Shown here: piece by piece, positions 7,676 to 15,354 of the stretch | Layout: each line of letters starts with the position of its first letter | How positions within the stretch are numbered: position 1 is the stretch's first letter | The notes under the pieces: model-generated | What the model was told of the DNA's origin: nothing | Seen by the model: only the letters and a program-made list of their open reading frames with translations | The model's database searches: none | Translations under genes and position numbers: made by a program | NCBI GenBank assembly: GCA_900553815.1 | Contig: USEY01000020.1 | Coordinates: 1-46,590 of the forward strand | DNA length: 46,590 nt | Direction of reading: 5' to 3' | DNA from: an uncultured Bacteroides sp. | GTDB taxonomy: Bacteria > Bacteroidota > Bacteroidia > Bacteroidales > Bacteroidaceae

Positions 7676-8269
7676 TTAGTCGGTAGTCAGCACGATGTCG
7701 TACTTTTCGGTCATGCGGCGCAAGTTGAGGATGGCGTAGCGCATGCGGCCCAGCGAGGTATTGATGCTGACGCCGGTGATGTCGGCTATTTCCTTGAAGC
7801 TGAGTCCCTGGTAGTAGCGCATATAGACTACTTCGCGTTGGTCGTCGGGCAGGAACTTGACGAGGCGGCGCACGTCGGACAGGATTTGGTGGCCGATGAT
7901 TTGTGATTCGATGGTTCCTTCCGAGAATTGCAGACTGTTTTGCAGGTTGCGCTCTTCTTCGTCGCATGATACCAGGCACTCCTGCTTCTCTTGTCTGAAG
8001 TAGTCGATGATGAGGTTGTGGGCAATGCGTGTCAGCCAAGCCAGAAACTTGCCGCTTTCGCTGTATCGTCCCTGTTGAATGGTGACGATGGCCTTGGCAA
8101 AGGTCTCCTGAAAGATGTCCTCGGCCTGCTCGGTGTTGCGCACATTATAATATATATAGGTATAGAGCCGCTCCTTATGGCGGTCAAGCAAGATGTCGAA
8201 TGCTTCGTTTTCCCCCTGTGCATAGCGTGCCACCAACATTTCGTCGGTAGCTTTCGTTGTTTTGTCCAT
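7676..8269 (-). CDS. ECF-type RNA polymerase sigma factor
   Basis: A 197-aa sigma-70 family protein of the extracytoplasmic-function group, with only regions 2 and 4. Region 2 (about 25-95) shows LDRHKERLYTYIYYNVRN and AEDIFQETFAKAI. Region 4 (about 130-185) shows DDQREVVYMRYYQGLSFKEIA, DITGVSINTSLGRMRYA, the helix-turn-helix that reads the -35 box. It would redirect RNA polymerase to a regulon not visible here. No anti-sigma factor or TonB/SusC partner is next to it, unlike many Bacteroides ECF genes, so how its activity is controlled cannot be told. A terminator follows. Confidence 0.93.
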   Translation of the reverse strand: MDKTTKATDEMLVARYAQGENEAFDILLDRHKERLYTYIYYNVRNTEQAEDIFQETFAKAIVTIQQGRYSESGKFLAWLTRIAHNLIIDYFRQEKQECLVSCDEEERNLQNSLQFSEGTIESQIIGHQILSDVRRLVKFLPDDQREVVYMRYYQGLSFKEIADITGVSINTSLGRMRYAILNLRRMTEKYDIVLTTD

Positions 8270-8600
8270 TACGTGATGTCTATTTCTAATTATTGGCGTA
8301 ATGTTTCTTCGATAGGCACTTCTTTTTAGGAGTTAATGAATATTCGGTTAATTGACGTTGCGTATAGAGATAGTTAACGTTGTGCAAAGAAAAGAAAAAA
8401 AGAAGAATTTTGCAAGAAATCTTACCTTTTCCTTGAAAGAAAAGACTGCTGTAGCATGGCTTCAACCATTTAAATTGGGTGTCCGGTCATTTGACGTCAA
8501 GCTGACAAGACAAATAGACTAGTATGTCTTGTCTGAAACTTACGTCCGTACATTTTAATATCATGCCTTGATTGGGATGGCTTGGTGTTTGGAAGTTAAT

Positions 8601-8694
8601 GGCTTATGCCCGGAATTTGCTGGTTTCATGCTCTGAAACTAACAGTTTCATGCCTAGAAACAAATGGTTTCCTGCTCTGAAACAAATCTGAAAC
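8601..8694. repeat. 22-bp tandem array of dyad units (GTTTCATGCTCTGAAAC)
   Basis: Units start at 8601 (degenerate), 8623, 8645 and 8667, with a partial fifth, giving an exact 22-bp period. The core is a 17-bp dyad GTTTC-N7-GAAAC: GTTTCATGCTCTGAAAC, GTTTCATGCCTAGAAAC and GTTTCCTGCTCTGAAAC. The array is intergenic and non-coding. Confidence 0.85.
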
Positions 8695-8835
8695 TTTATT
8701 CTTAAAGGAAAGAATCGTGTGGTTGCCGTGTCAGTGGATAGTTTGGAAGGTGAGTTTCTGAAGCCGGATGTGATGTTTTTTTCTGTGAGGCACAGTGACA
8801 ATGGCAGCTGGAAGCTGACGGGTAAGGACATAAAA

Positions 8836-8868
8836 AAAGTCTGTCCGTGCAAATGCACGTCAGACTTT
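8836..8868 (-). terminator. Terminator after small lipoprotein gene
   Basis: Arms AAAGTCTG (8836-8843) and CAGACTTT (8861-8868) enclose CGTGCA/TGCACG. On the minus strand the hairpin is followed by seven T residues, a textbook Rho-independent terminator 23 bp after the stop codon. Confidence 0.92.
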
Positions 8869-8891
8869 CAATTCTCTCTGTACGTTTCTGA

Positions 8892-9098
8892 TTATTCAGC
8901 AACTACTGTGCTATCAGTTGCAGTAGTATCAGCTGCTGCTGCGGCTGCTGCTTCTGCTGCGGCTGCTTCTACAGCTGCGATAGAGTCAGCGATACGGATT
9001 GAATCAGCTTTAGCTTGTTCTGCGTTAGCTGCTTTGTTACCACAAGATGCGAAAGATACTGCTACGATAGCTGCTGCCATCAAAACTAATTTTTTCAT
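8892..9098 (-). CDS. Small alanine-rich lipoprotein (68 aa)
   Basis: A 68-aa protein with a clear lipoprotein signal: MKKLVLMAAAIVAVSFASC with the lipidated Cys at residue 19. The mature part is about 49 residues and low in complexity. It starts G-N-K-A-A-N-A-E-Q, passes through a predicted helix rich in Ala and Glu with two Ala runs, and ends D-T-T-A-T-D-S-T-V-V-A-E. It resembles short abundant envelope lipoproteins found in Bacteroides, whose role is not established. It has its own -7 box TACCTTTG (9157-9150) and its own strong terminator, so it is a single-gene unit, probably well expressed. Confidence 0.85.
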   Translation of the reverse strand: MKKLVLMAAAIVAVSFASCGNKAANAEQAKADSIRIADSIAAVEAAAAEAAAAAAADTTATDSTVVAE

Positions 9099-9149
9099 TT
9101 CCTTTACCTTTTAAAACGTAATACAATCAATTGCTTTATTAAAACGTTG

Positions 9150-9157
9150 CAAAGGTA
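9150..9157 (-). promoter_or_regulatory. -7 box of small lipoprotein gene
   Basis: TACCTTTG on the minus strand matches TAnnTTTG and lies about 52 bp before the start codon. No exact TTTG is found 19-21 bp upstream. Confidence 0.5.
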
Positions 9158-9375
9158 TGCACTTTTTGAATACGTTGTTCTCTTAAGGGCAAATTTTTTT
9201 TATGTTTTTTTGTGGAAAAGAGGTGTAACTTTTTGGAAAGTCCCTTTCTGATTTTGTATTTTATTGATATATAGATGATTAATAAAAATACAGGAAAGAA
9301 TGGGCTGAAAGGGAATTTTGCTTTTGGGTTGTATTTTTCCTTTTCTTGCTTGTTCTTTCCTGCTTTTTGGAGGCA

Positions 9376-11058
9376 TCAATCCTGTGTTTCGGCAATGCTG
9401 TTGTAGAGGTAACGCTTGATGCTTCGCTTGGGAGTCTTCTCGAATTCGGTGGGGTAAAGCTGTATTTGGCTCACCTTTTCGTATGCGGCCACACTATTGT
9501 TCAGGTTCTTGAGGTTTTCGTCCATGATGGCCTTGAGGCTTTCGGGATTGTTGAGCCCCAGTGAGTCGAGCGATTCGTAGTCGGCATAGACAAGTGCTAC
9601 AAGTTTCTTGTTGCGTTCGATGACCAGGCTTTCGATGACGAACGGCAGGTTGTTGAGCCGTGCCTCAATTTCTTCGGGGAAGATGTTCTGTCCGCTTGAA
9701 CTCAGAATCATGGTCTTGTTGCGTCCGCGTATGAAGAGGTTGTTGTGCTCGTCGAGTGTGCCCAGGTCACCCGTCTTGAGCCAGCCGTCTTCGGTGAAGG
9801 CTTCGCGGGTGGCTTCGGGGTTCTTATAGTAGCCGGCCATTACGTTTTCGCCTCTGACCTGTATTTCGCCAATGGTGGCTTCGGGGTTCTCCTTGTAGAT
9901 GCGTGCTTCCATGATGCCGTCGAGGATGCGTCCCGACGAGGTAGGCACAAACTCATTCCACGGTGCATAGCTGATGAGCGGTGCGCACTCCGTCATGCCA
10001 TAGCCTATGGTAAAGGGGAACTTGATGCGGTGGAAGAATGCTTCTACTTCGGGGTTCATGGCTGCGCCGCCAATGATGACTTCCTTGAAGCGTCCGCCCA
10101 GCGCATCGACCAGTTTCTTGCGAATCTGGCTGTAAATCTGCGCATCGAGCAGTGGAATGTTGAGTGCCCAGCGCATGGGACGCTTGTTGATGAGCGGCTG
10201 GATGACATTCTTATATATCTTTTCAATGACAAGCGGCACGGTGATGATGAGGTTGGGCTTTACTTCGCCAAAGGCTTTCATCAGAATCTTGGGAGAGGGA
10301 ATCTTGCCCAGCAATGTGACGTGTGCACCGACGGCCGTAGCCGTGAGGAAGTCGAACGCACATCCATAGGCATGTGCCAACGGCAGGAAGGATAGTATCT
10401 TTTCACCCTTGACCAGCAGTTGGCTGCGGATGCCATAGGTGACGTTGCCTGCCAGATTGTTGCCGGTCAGCATTACGCCCTTGCTGAAGCCGGTGGTGCC
10501 CGAGGTGTAGTTGAGCAACATTACTTTTTCATTGCCCAAGTCGGTATAGCAGACGTCTTCGCGTCTGAATCCCTTGGGATAGGCTTCGTGCATTTCCTCA
10601 TCGATATGTTTGAGGAAGCGCTGGATGGTTTCGCCGTCGCGCTGGTAGAGGCAGCGGAAATCGGTAAGCGAGAACACACCGCGCAAGCCGCTGAGCCGGT
10701 CTTCCTCCAGATGTTCCCAGATGGGGTCGCTGGTGAACAGAAAGACTGATTCGGAATGGTTTACGATGTGGTGGACGTCGTTAGGGTGGAAGTCCTGAAG
10801 GATAGGAACCACAATGCCGCCGTAGGTGATGGTGGCCATGTAGGCAATGCACCAGCGGGCATTGTTCTTTCCGATGACGGCAATCTTGTCGCCCCGGCGC
10901 AGGCTGCAATGTTTGAACAGCAGGTGCAGGCGGGCTATCTCCTGGGCCACTTGCCCGTAGGTATAGCTTTCGTCTTCGCCGTAATTGGTGTAGCAGGGCA
11001 AGTCCCAGTGTTCACGGAAGCTGTGCTCATACAGCTTGATAAAATTCTCTTGTATCAT
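9376..11058 (-). CDS. AMP-dependent acyl-CoA synthetase (long-chain fatty acid-CoA ligase type)
   Basis: A 560-aa ANL-superfamily enzyme that activates a carboxylic acid, probably a fatty acid, by adenylation and transfer to CoA. The P-loop YTSGTTGFSKG, the A5-type motif GYGMTECAPLISY and the A7/A8 region GWLKTGDLG with FIRGRNKTMI are intact. I place the start at ATG 11058 (M-I-Q-E-N-F-I-K-L-Y-E), as the open frame upstream to 11187 reads through the promoter and an odd Cys/Tyr-rich stretch. The leader carries a perfect 8-bp inverted repeat (11060-11082) touching the start codon. It is transcribed alone, divergent from mtaB. Confidence 0.9.
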   Translation of the reverse strand: MIQENFIKLYEHSFREHWDLPCYTNYGEDESYTYGQVAQEIARLHLLFKHCSLRRGDKIAVIGKNNARWCIAYMATITYGGIVVPILQDFHPNDVHHIVNHSESVFLFTSDPIWEHLEEDRLSGLRGVFSLTDFRCLYQRDGETIQRFLKHIDEEMHEAYPKGFRREDVCYTDLGNEKVMLLNYTSGTTGFSKGVMLTGNNLAGNVTYGIRSQLLVKGEKILSFLPLAHAYGCAFDFLTATAVGAHVTLLGKIPSPKILMKAFGEVKPNLIITVPLVIEKIYKNVIQPLINKRPMRWALNIPLLDAQIYSQIRKKLVDALGGRFKEVIIGGAAMNPEVEAFFHRIKFPFTIGYGMTECAPLISYAPWNEFVPTSSGRILDGIMEARIYKENPEATIGEIQVRGENVMAGYYKNPEATREAFTEDGWLKTGDLGTLDEHNNLFIRGRNKTMILSSSGQNIFPEEIEARLNNLPFVIESLVIERNKKLVALVYADYESLDSLGLNNPESLKAIMDENLKNLNNSVAAYEKVSQIQLYPTEFEKTPKRSIKRYLYNSIAETQD

Positions 11059-11059
11059 T

Positions 11060-11082
11060 GCACAATTGTTGATGAATTGTGC
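11060..11082. promoter_or_regulatory. Perfect inverted repeat at the acyl-CoA synthetase start
   Basis: GCACAATT (11060-11067), 7-bp spacer, AATTGTGC (11075-11082). It lies between the -7 box (TACTTTTG, 11089-11082 on the minus strand) and the ATG at 11058. It is thus placed as an operator downstream of the promoter or as an mRNA hairpin covering the translation start. Confidence 0.65.
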
Positions 11083-11119
11083 AAAAGTAGGAAAATAATA
11101 ATAATAATGTGTACATTTG
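11082..11119. promoter_or_regulatory. Divergent -7 boxes for acyl-CoA synthetase and mtaB
   Basis: Minus strand TACTTTTG (11089-11082) serves the acyl-CoA synthetase gene; plus strand TACATTTG (11112-11119) serves mtaB. Both fit TAnnTTTG; -33 boxes are not exact. Confidence 0.5.
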
Positions 11120-11236
11120 CAGTGTTTTTGTACATAATCTTCTGCCATTTGTCTGCAAAAGCTGGCTGGAAACGGCTGTAGACCCATGCATATCGCGGCA
11201 TTGGCGGAAGTTTTTTATTGAAATACTGAAAGAGTT

Positions 11237-12556
11237 ATGATAGATACTCAGATATTCCAGGACAAGACGGCAGTGTATTACACACTGGGGTGCAAACTGA
11301 ATTTTGCCGAGACGTCTACGATAGGGCAAATGCTGCGGGAAGCAGGCGTGAGAACTGCGCGCAAGGGCGAGAAAGCCGACATTTGCGTAGTGAATACCTG
11401 TTCGGTGACCGAGGTGGCCGACAAGAAGTGCCGGCAGGCCATACACCGGCTGGTGAAGCAGCATCCGGGTGCCTTTGTGGTGGTGACCGGATGTTATGCA
11501 CAGTTGAAGCCCGACACGGTGGCTAACATCGAAGGCGTGGACGTGGTGCTGGGTGCTGAGCAGAAGAAGGACCTGCTGAGCTACCTGGGCAACCTGCAAA
11601 AGCACGATACCGGCGAAGCCTTTACCTCGAAGCTGAAAGATATCCGTTCGTTTGCTCCCTCCTGCTCGCGCGGCGACCGTACGCGCTTCTTCCTGAAAGT
11701 GCAGGACGGATGTGACTATTTCTGTTCTTACTGTACCATTCCCTTTGCCCGCGGACGGAGCCGCAACGGCAGCATTGACTCGCTGGTGGAGCAGGCACGC
11801 AAGGCCGCAGCCGAGGGAGGCAAGGAGATTGTGCTGACCGGCGTAAACATTGGCGACTTTGGCAAGACTACCGGAGAGAGTTTCCTCGACCTGATAAAGG
11901 CACTGGACGAGGTGGAAGGCATTGAGCGCTACCGCATTTCGTCCATCGAACCCGACTTGCTGACCGATGACATCATAGCCTTCGTTGCTCGTTCGCGCCA
12001 CTTCATGCCCCACTTCCACATTCCCCTGCAATCGGGTTGCGACGAAGTGCTGCGGCTGATGCGTCGTCGCTACGATACGGCTTTGTTTGCCGACAAAGTA
12101 AAGAAAATCAAGGAACTGATGCCCGACGCTTTCATTGGTGTGGACGTGATAGTGGGTACCCGCGGCGAGACGGAAGAATACTTTGAACAGGGCGCCCGCT
12201 TCCTGGAAGGACTGGACGTGACGCAGCTGCACGTGTTCAGCTACTCGGAGCGACCGGGTACAGCTGCCCTGCGCATAGAGCATGCTGTGCCACCGGCCGA
12301 GAAGCACCGCCGCAGTCGGGTCTTGCTGGAGATGTCGGACGTGAAGACATACGAGTTCTACAAACGCCACATTGGTCAGACCATGCCCGCCCTGCTGGAG
12401 CACTCCAAGCCCGGAACGCCCATGCATGGATTTACGCCCAACTACATACGGGTGGAGGTGCCCCGTATCAACAGCCTCGACAATCAGGTGGTCAATGTCA
12501 GACTGGAAGCGTTTAATGCTGATAATACAGCCCTCGTCGGTACGATTTTGTCCTGA
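11237..12556 (+). CDS. mtaB: tRNA t6A37 methylthiotransferase MtaB
   Basis: A 439-aa radical-SAM methylthiotransferase of the MtaB subgroup, which converts t6A37 to ms2t6A37 in tRNAs reading ANN codons. The N-terminal UPF0004 domain carries cluster cysteines Cys19 (TLGCKLN), Cys55 (VNTCSVTEVAD) and Cys86 (VTGCYAQ). The radical-SAM CxxxCxxC is Cys159, Cys163, Cys166 (GCDYFCSYC). A TRAM-like RNA-binding segment closes the protein. The motif TCSVTEVADKKCRQ is closer to MtaB (YqeV) than to MiaB. It is the first gene of an operon; the next gene starts 5 bp after its stop. Confidence 0.93.
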   Translation: MIDTQIFQDKTAVYYTLGCKLNFAETSTIGQMLREAGVRTARKGEKADICVVNTCSVTEVADKKCRQAIHRLVKQHPGAFVVVTGCYAQLKPDTVANIEGVDVVLGAEQKKDLLSYLGNLQKHDTGEAFTSKLKDIRSFAPSCSRGDRTRFFLKVQDGCDYFCSYCTIPFARGRSRNGSIDSLVEQARKAAAEGGKEIVLTGVNIGDFGKTTGESFLDLIKALDEVEGIERYRISSIEPDLLTDDIIAFVARSRHFMPHFHIPLQSGCDEVLRLMRRRYDTALFADKVKKIKELMPDAFIGVDVIVGTRGETEEYFEQGARFLEGLDVTQLHVFSYSERPGTAALRIEHAVPPAEKHRRSRVLLEMSDVKTYEFYKRHIGQTMPALLEHSKPGTPMHGFTPNYIRVEVPRINSLDNQVVNVRLEAFNADNTALVGTILS

Positions 12557-12561
12557 ATGCC

Positions 12562-13461
12562 ATGAAGTCGAAGTTAATCTATTACCTTACTTATGCCGGC
12601 ATGTGGTTGCTGGCACTGTTGCCTTTCAGGGCACTCTATGTGCTTTCCGATGGCTTGTACTTTGTCATGCGCTATATGGTGCACTATCGGCGGAAGGTGG
12701 TGCGCACTAATCTGCGCAACTCGTTTCCTGAAAAAAGCATCGAGGAGTTGCGTGCCATTGAGGGGCGCTTCTACCACTACATTTGCGACTACATGCTCGA
12801 GGAGGTGAAAATGCTGCGTATGCCGTTCAAGGAACTGTGCAGGCGCATGGAGTATGACAACAAGGAAGAATACCTGTCGATGATAGAGAAGCACGGCGGC
12901 ATCGTGTTGCTGATTCCCCATTATGCCAACTTCGAGTGGATTACGGGCATGAGTTCCATCATGGCTCCGGGCGATGTGCCGGTGCAGGTGTACAAGCGGT
13001 TGCGCAATCCCTATCTGGACGAGATGTTCAAGCGTATCCGTGCCCGCTATGGCGGATACAACGTGCCCAAGCATTCCACTGCCCGCGAGGTCATCAAACT
13101 GCGGAAGGAAGGGAAACGCCTGGCCATAGGACTGATTACCGACCAGTCGCCCAATCGCAACGAAGCCCACTACTGGACTACTTTCCTGAATCAGGATACC
13201 GTCTTCATGGACGGTGCCGAGCGCATTGCCCGGATGATGGGCTTTCCTGTGTTCTACTGCGAGCTGACCCGGGTGAAGCGAGGCTATTGCAAGGTGGACT
13301 TTGAACTGCTGACCGAGACGCCGAAACAGACGGCCGAGGGCGAGATAACCGAATGCTTTGCCCGCCGGCTGGAGCAGACCATTCGTCGCGAGCCGGCCTA
13401 CTGGTTCTGGTCGCACAAGCGCTGGAAACATAAAAAAGAGGATTTTGTACATCATGGATAA
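12562..13461 (+). CDS. LpxL/HtrB-like lysophospholipid (lipid A) acyltransferase
   Basis: A 299-aa membrane-associated acyltransferase of the LpxL/LpxM family, which adds secondary acyl chains to lipid A precursors at the inner membrane. The catalytic HX4E motif is HYANFE (His120, Glu125). A hydrophobic N-terminal segment (about 5-35) anchors it, and further family features are ITDQSPN and the C-terminal EPAYWFWSHKRWK. In Bacteroides lipid A is usually penta-acylated, so one such late acyltransferase fits. The last 8 bp overlap the next gene, which implies translational coupling with the glycosyltransferase. Confidence 0.9.
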   Translation: MKSKLIYYLTYAGMWLLALLPFRALYVLSDGLYFVMRYMVHYRRKVVRTNLRNSFPEKSIEELRAIEGRFYHYICDYMLEEVKMLRMPFKELCRRMEYDNKEEYLSMIEKHGGIVLLIPHYANFEWITGMSSIMAPGDVPVQVYKRLRNPYLDEMFKRIRARYGGYNVPKHSTAREVIKLRKEGKRLAIGLITDQSPNRNEAHYWTTFLNQDTVFMDGAERIARMMGFPVFYCELTRVKRGYCKVDFELLTETPKQTAEGEITECFARRLEQTIRREPAYWFWSHKRWKHKKEDFVHHG

Positions 13462-14473
13462 GATAGCTGTCGTAATATTGAACTGGAACGGCTGTGAAAT
13501 GCTCCGTTCCTTCCTGCCCTCGGTGGTGGCTTGTTCGGAGGCCGACGGGGCGGTGGTCTATGTAGCCGACAACGGGTCGACCGACCAGTCGGTGGAGATG
13601 CTACAGCAGGAGTTTCCCAGCGTGCGTTGCCTGGTACTGGGCCAGAACTATGGCTTTGCCGAAGGCTATAATCGGGCGCTGAAGCTGGTAGATGCAGAAT
13701 ATGTGGTGCTGCTGAACTCGGATGTGGAGGTGACGGAACACTGGCTGAGCCCGATGGCCGACTACCTGGATGCCCATCCTGAGGTAGCTGCCTGTCAGCC
13801 CAAGATACGCAGCTGGCGGCAGAAGCAGCTGTTTGAGTATGCCGGTGCGGCGGGAGGATTTATTGATTGCTATGGCTATCCCTATTGTCGCGGTCGTGTG
13901 ATGGAAGTGGTGGAAGAAGACAAGGGACAGTATGACACGGTCCGGCCCGTATTTTGGGCCACCGGTGCCGCGCTGTTCATCCGTCTGAAGGATTATCAGG
14001 AGACGGGTGGCCTCGATGCCCGTTTTTTTGCCCACATGGAGGAAATAGACTTGTGCTGGCGCCTGCGGGCGAGGGGTAGGGGATTGGTTTGTGTGCCTCA
14101 AAGTGTGGTCTACCATGTGGGCGGTGCCACGCTGAAGAAGGGAAGTCCGCGCAAGACATACCTGAACTTCCGCAACAATCTGCTGATGCTCTACAAGAAC
14201 CTGCCCGAGAGCGAGCTGCGCAGCGTCATGCGTGCCCGCTTTTGGCTCGACTATGTGGCAGCTCTCAGCTTCTTGCTGAAGGGGCAGGTGGCCGATGCAC
14301 GTGCGGTGGTGCGTGCCCGTCGCGATTTTGCCGCTTCGAAAGCTGAGTTTGCACCGGCGCGTGCCGATAATCTGAGGCGTACAGTGCTGTCATCCATTCC
14401 CGAACGCAGCACGTTCTGCATTCTGGTGCGCTACTATCTAAAGGGGTGCAGGGCTTATTCACAGTTGGTCTGA
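13454..14473 (+). CDS. Family 2 glycosyltransferase
   Basis: A 339-aa GT2 enzyme of the rhamnosyltransferase-like type. The nucleotide-sugar fold begins at once with IAVVILNWNG; the DxD-like metal site is LLNSDVEV (about residue 85-92), and the acceptor-side motif GGLDARFFAHMEEIDLCWRLR is present. I chose ATG 13454, as it overlaps the acyltransferase stop by 8 bp and starts directly at the fold; the frame upstream is a shadow. It probably adds a sugar to a cell-surface glycan or lipid. The acyltransferase partner suggests a lipid-linked product, which is inference. A 23-bp repeat array follows. Confidence 0.9.
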   Translation: MDKIAVVILNWNGCEMLRSFLPSVVACSEADGAVVYVADNGSTDQSVEMLQQEFPSVRCLVLGQNYGFAEGYNRALKLVDAEYVVLLNSDVEVTEHWLSPMADYLDAHPEVAACQPKIRSWRQKQLFEYAGAAGGFIDCYGYPYCRGRVMEVVEEDKGQYDTVRPVFWATGAALFIRLKDYQETGGLDARFFAHMEEIDLCWRLRARGRGLVCVPQSVVYHVGGATLKKGSPRKTYLNFRNNLLMLYKNLPESELRSVMRARFWLDYVAALSFLLKGQVADARAVVRARRDFAASKAEFAPARADNLRRTVLSSIPERSTFCILVRYYLKGCRAYSQLV

Positions 14474-14808
14474 GTGGATTGGAAAGGGTGCCAATCTTTT
14501 TCAGATGATAGCCAAACAAAACTTTTGAAAGTCTCGGCCGGGCCGTTGAAATGCCTCGGCCGGAGACATTGTGAAGTCATGGCCGATGACATTGTGAAGT
14601 CACGGCGGATGACATCGGGAAGTCATGCCGGATGACATCGGGAAGTCATGTCGGATGACATCGGGAAGTCATGCCGGATGACATCGGGAAGTCATGCCGG
14701 ATGACATCGGGAAGTCATGTCGTGTGACATCGGGAAGTCATGCCGGATGACATCGGGAAGTCATGTCGGGTGACATCGGGAAGTCATGACGGGAGGCATC
14801 GGGATGTC
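14474..14808. other. Convergent intergenic region dominated by a 23-bp array
   Basis: It lies between the 3' ends of the glycosyltransferase (plus) and folB (minus). It holds no gene; about 253 of its bases are the tandem array described separately, and no classical terminator with a T-run is visible. Confidence 0.75.
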
Positions 14809-14810
14809 TC
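14558..14810. repeat. 23-bp tandem array, 11 dyad units
   Basis: Eleven 23-bp units in exact phase start at 14558, 14581, 14604 and so on to 14788; a more degenerate copy may precede them. The core is GATGACATCGGGAAGTCATG, followed by CCG or TCG. Each unit holds the dyad ATGAC-N8-GTCAT, and neighbouring units join as a second dyad GTCAT-GCCGG-ATGAC, so the array can fold in two registers. Outer units vary more than middle ones. The last unit reaches into the folB stop codon (14809-14811). There are no unique spacers, so it is not CRISPR. Confidence 0.92.
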
Positions 14811-15183
14811 AAACTGACACTTCAGACCGGTTGCAGCAGACTTCCACCCCGGTGGCAGCGATGTCGGCTCCCATGGGCGGATTGCGCTTGTACAGCTTCA
14901 GCTCCAATGCTTCTATGGTAGGGAAATCTCGGAAAAGACGGCGCGCAATACGCCCGACTACATGTTCCAGCAGTTTGGAAGGTATGTTCATCTCCTGTTT
15001 GATAACTTCGTAGATGTCGGCATAGCTGACGGTGTCGTCCACGTTGTCAGTTCGCATGGCTTTGGCTATGTCGGTCTTGATGCGCAGGTCTATGGTGAAT
15101 TCATTGCCCACGCGGGTTTCTTGTTCGCCTACGCCGTGGTGGGCAAAGAAGCGCAGCTCTTTCAGAAAGATGTAGGTATTCAT
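14809..15183 (-). CDS. folB: Dihydroneopterin aldolase FolB
   Basis: A 124-aa FolB-family enzyme that cleaves 7,8-dihydroneopterin to 6-hydroxymethyl-dihydropterin and glycolaldehyde in folate synthesis. Family features are the opening LKELRFFAHHGVGEQE, the middle VSYADIYEVIKQEM, LLEHVVGRIARRLF (which includes the active-site region) and the closing LKLYKRNPP. The length is normal. It is read after malQ on the same strand, but a long hairpin lies between, so the two are probably separate units. Its stop codon touches the 23-bp array. Confidence 0.94.
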   Translation of the reverse strand: MNTYIFLKELRFFAHHGVGEQETRVGNEFTIDLRIKTDIAKAMRTDNVDDTVSYADIYEVIKQEMNIPSKLLEHVVGRIARRLFRDFPTIEALELKLYKRNPPMGADIAATGVEVCCNRSEVSV

Positions 15184-15261
15184 GAGGTTGGGAGGATGGT
15201 TTTGAGGATGGTTTTGAGTAGGTGGAATGGATGATTGGAGGTTTGGGGTACTAACAAAATC

Positions 15262-15316
15262 AAGTCTGCCGACTTGGGACGGTTTTAGACCGTGTCTCCG
15301 AAGTGGCGGCAGACTT
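15262..15316 (-). terminator. Long compound hairpin after malQ
   Basis: Outer arms AAGTCTGCCG (15262-15271) and CGGCAGACTT (15307-15316) are perfect. Inside, ACGGT/ACCGT form a second stem and ACTT/AAGT a third. On the minus strand it is followed by GATTTTGTT, which is T-rich but not a strict run. It probably ends malQ transcription. Confidence 0.7.
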
Positions 15317-15354
15317 GTTTTCTAAAAGGGTTATTTTCTCTTGTCAGTCTCTGT

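Larger units (their letters stand above)
8270..8891. other. Gene-free stretch between sigma factor and small lipoprotein genes
   Basis: No credible gene is seen. It holds the presumed leader/promoter area of the sigma gene (8270-8500), an array of 22-bp dyad units (8601-8694) and the terminator of the small lipoprotein gene (8836-8868). Confidence 0.7.

Noticed and set aside
11059..11187. 43-residue N-terminal extension of the acyl-CoA synthetase
   Set aside because: It would translate the promoter and the inverted repeat and has no likeness to the enzyme family.
11027..12427. 466-aa minus-strand ORF opposite mtaB
   Set aside because: It mirrors MtaB, whose cysteine motifs are complete on the plus strand.
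14558..14810. CRISPR array
   Set aside because: Units are contiguous with no unique spacers between them, the period is only 23 bp and no cas genes are near.
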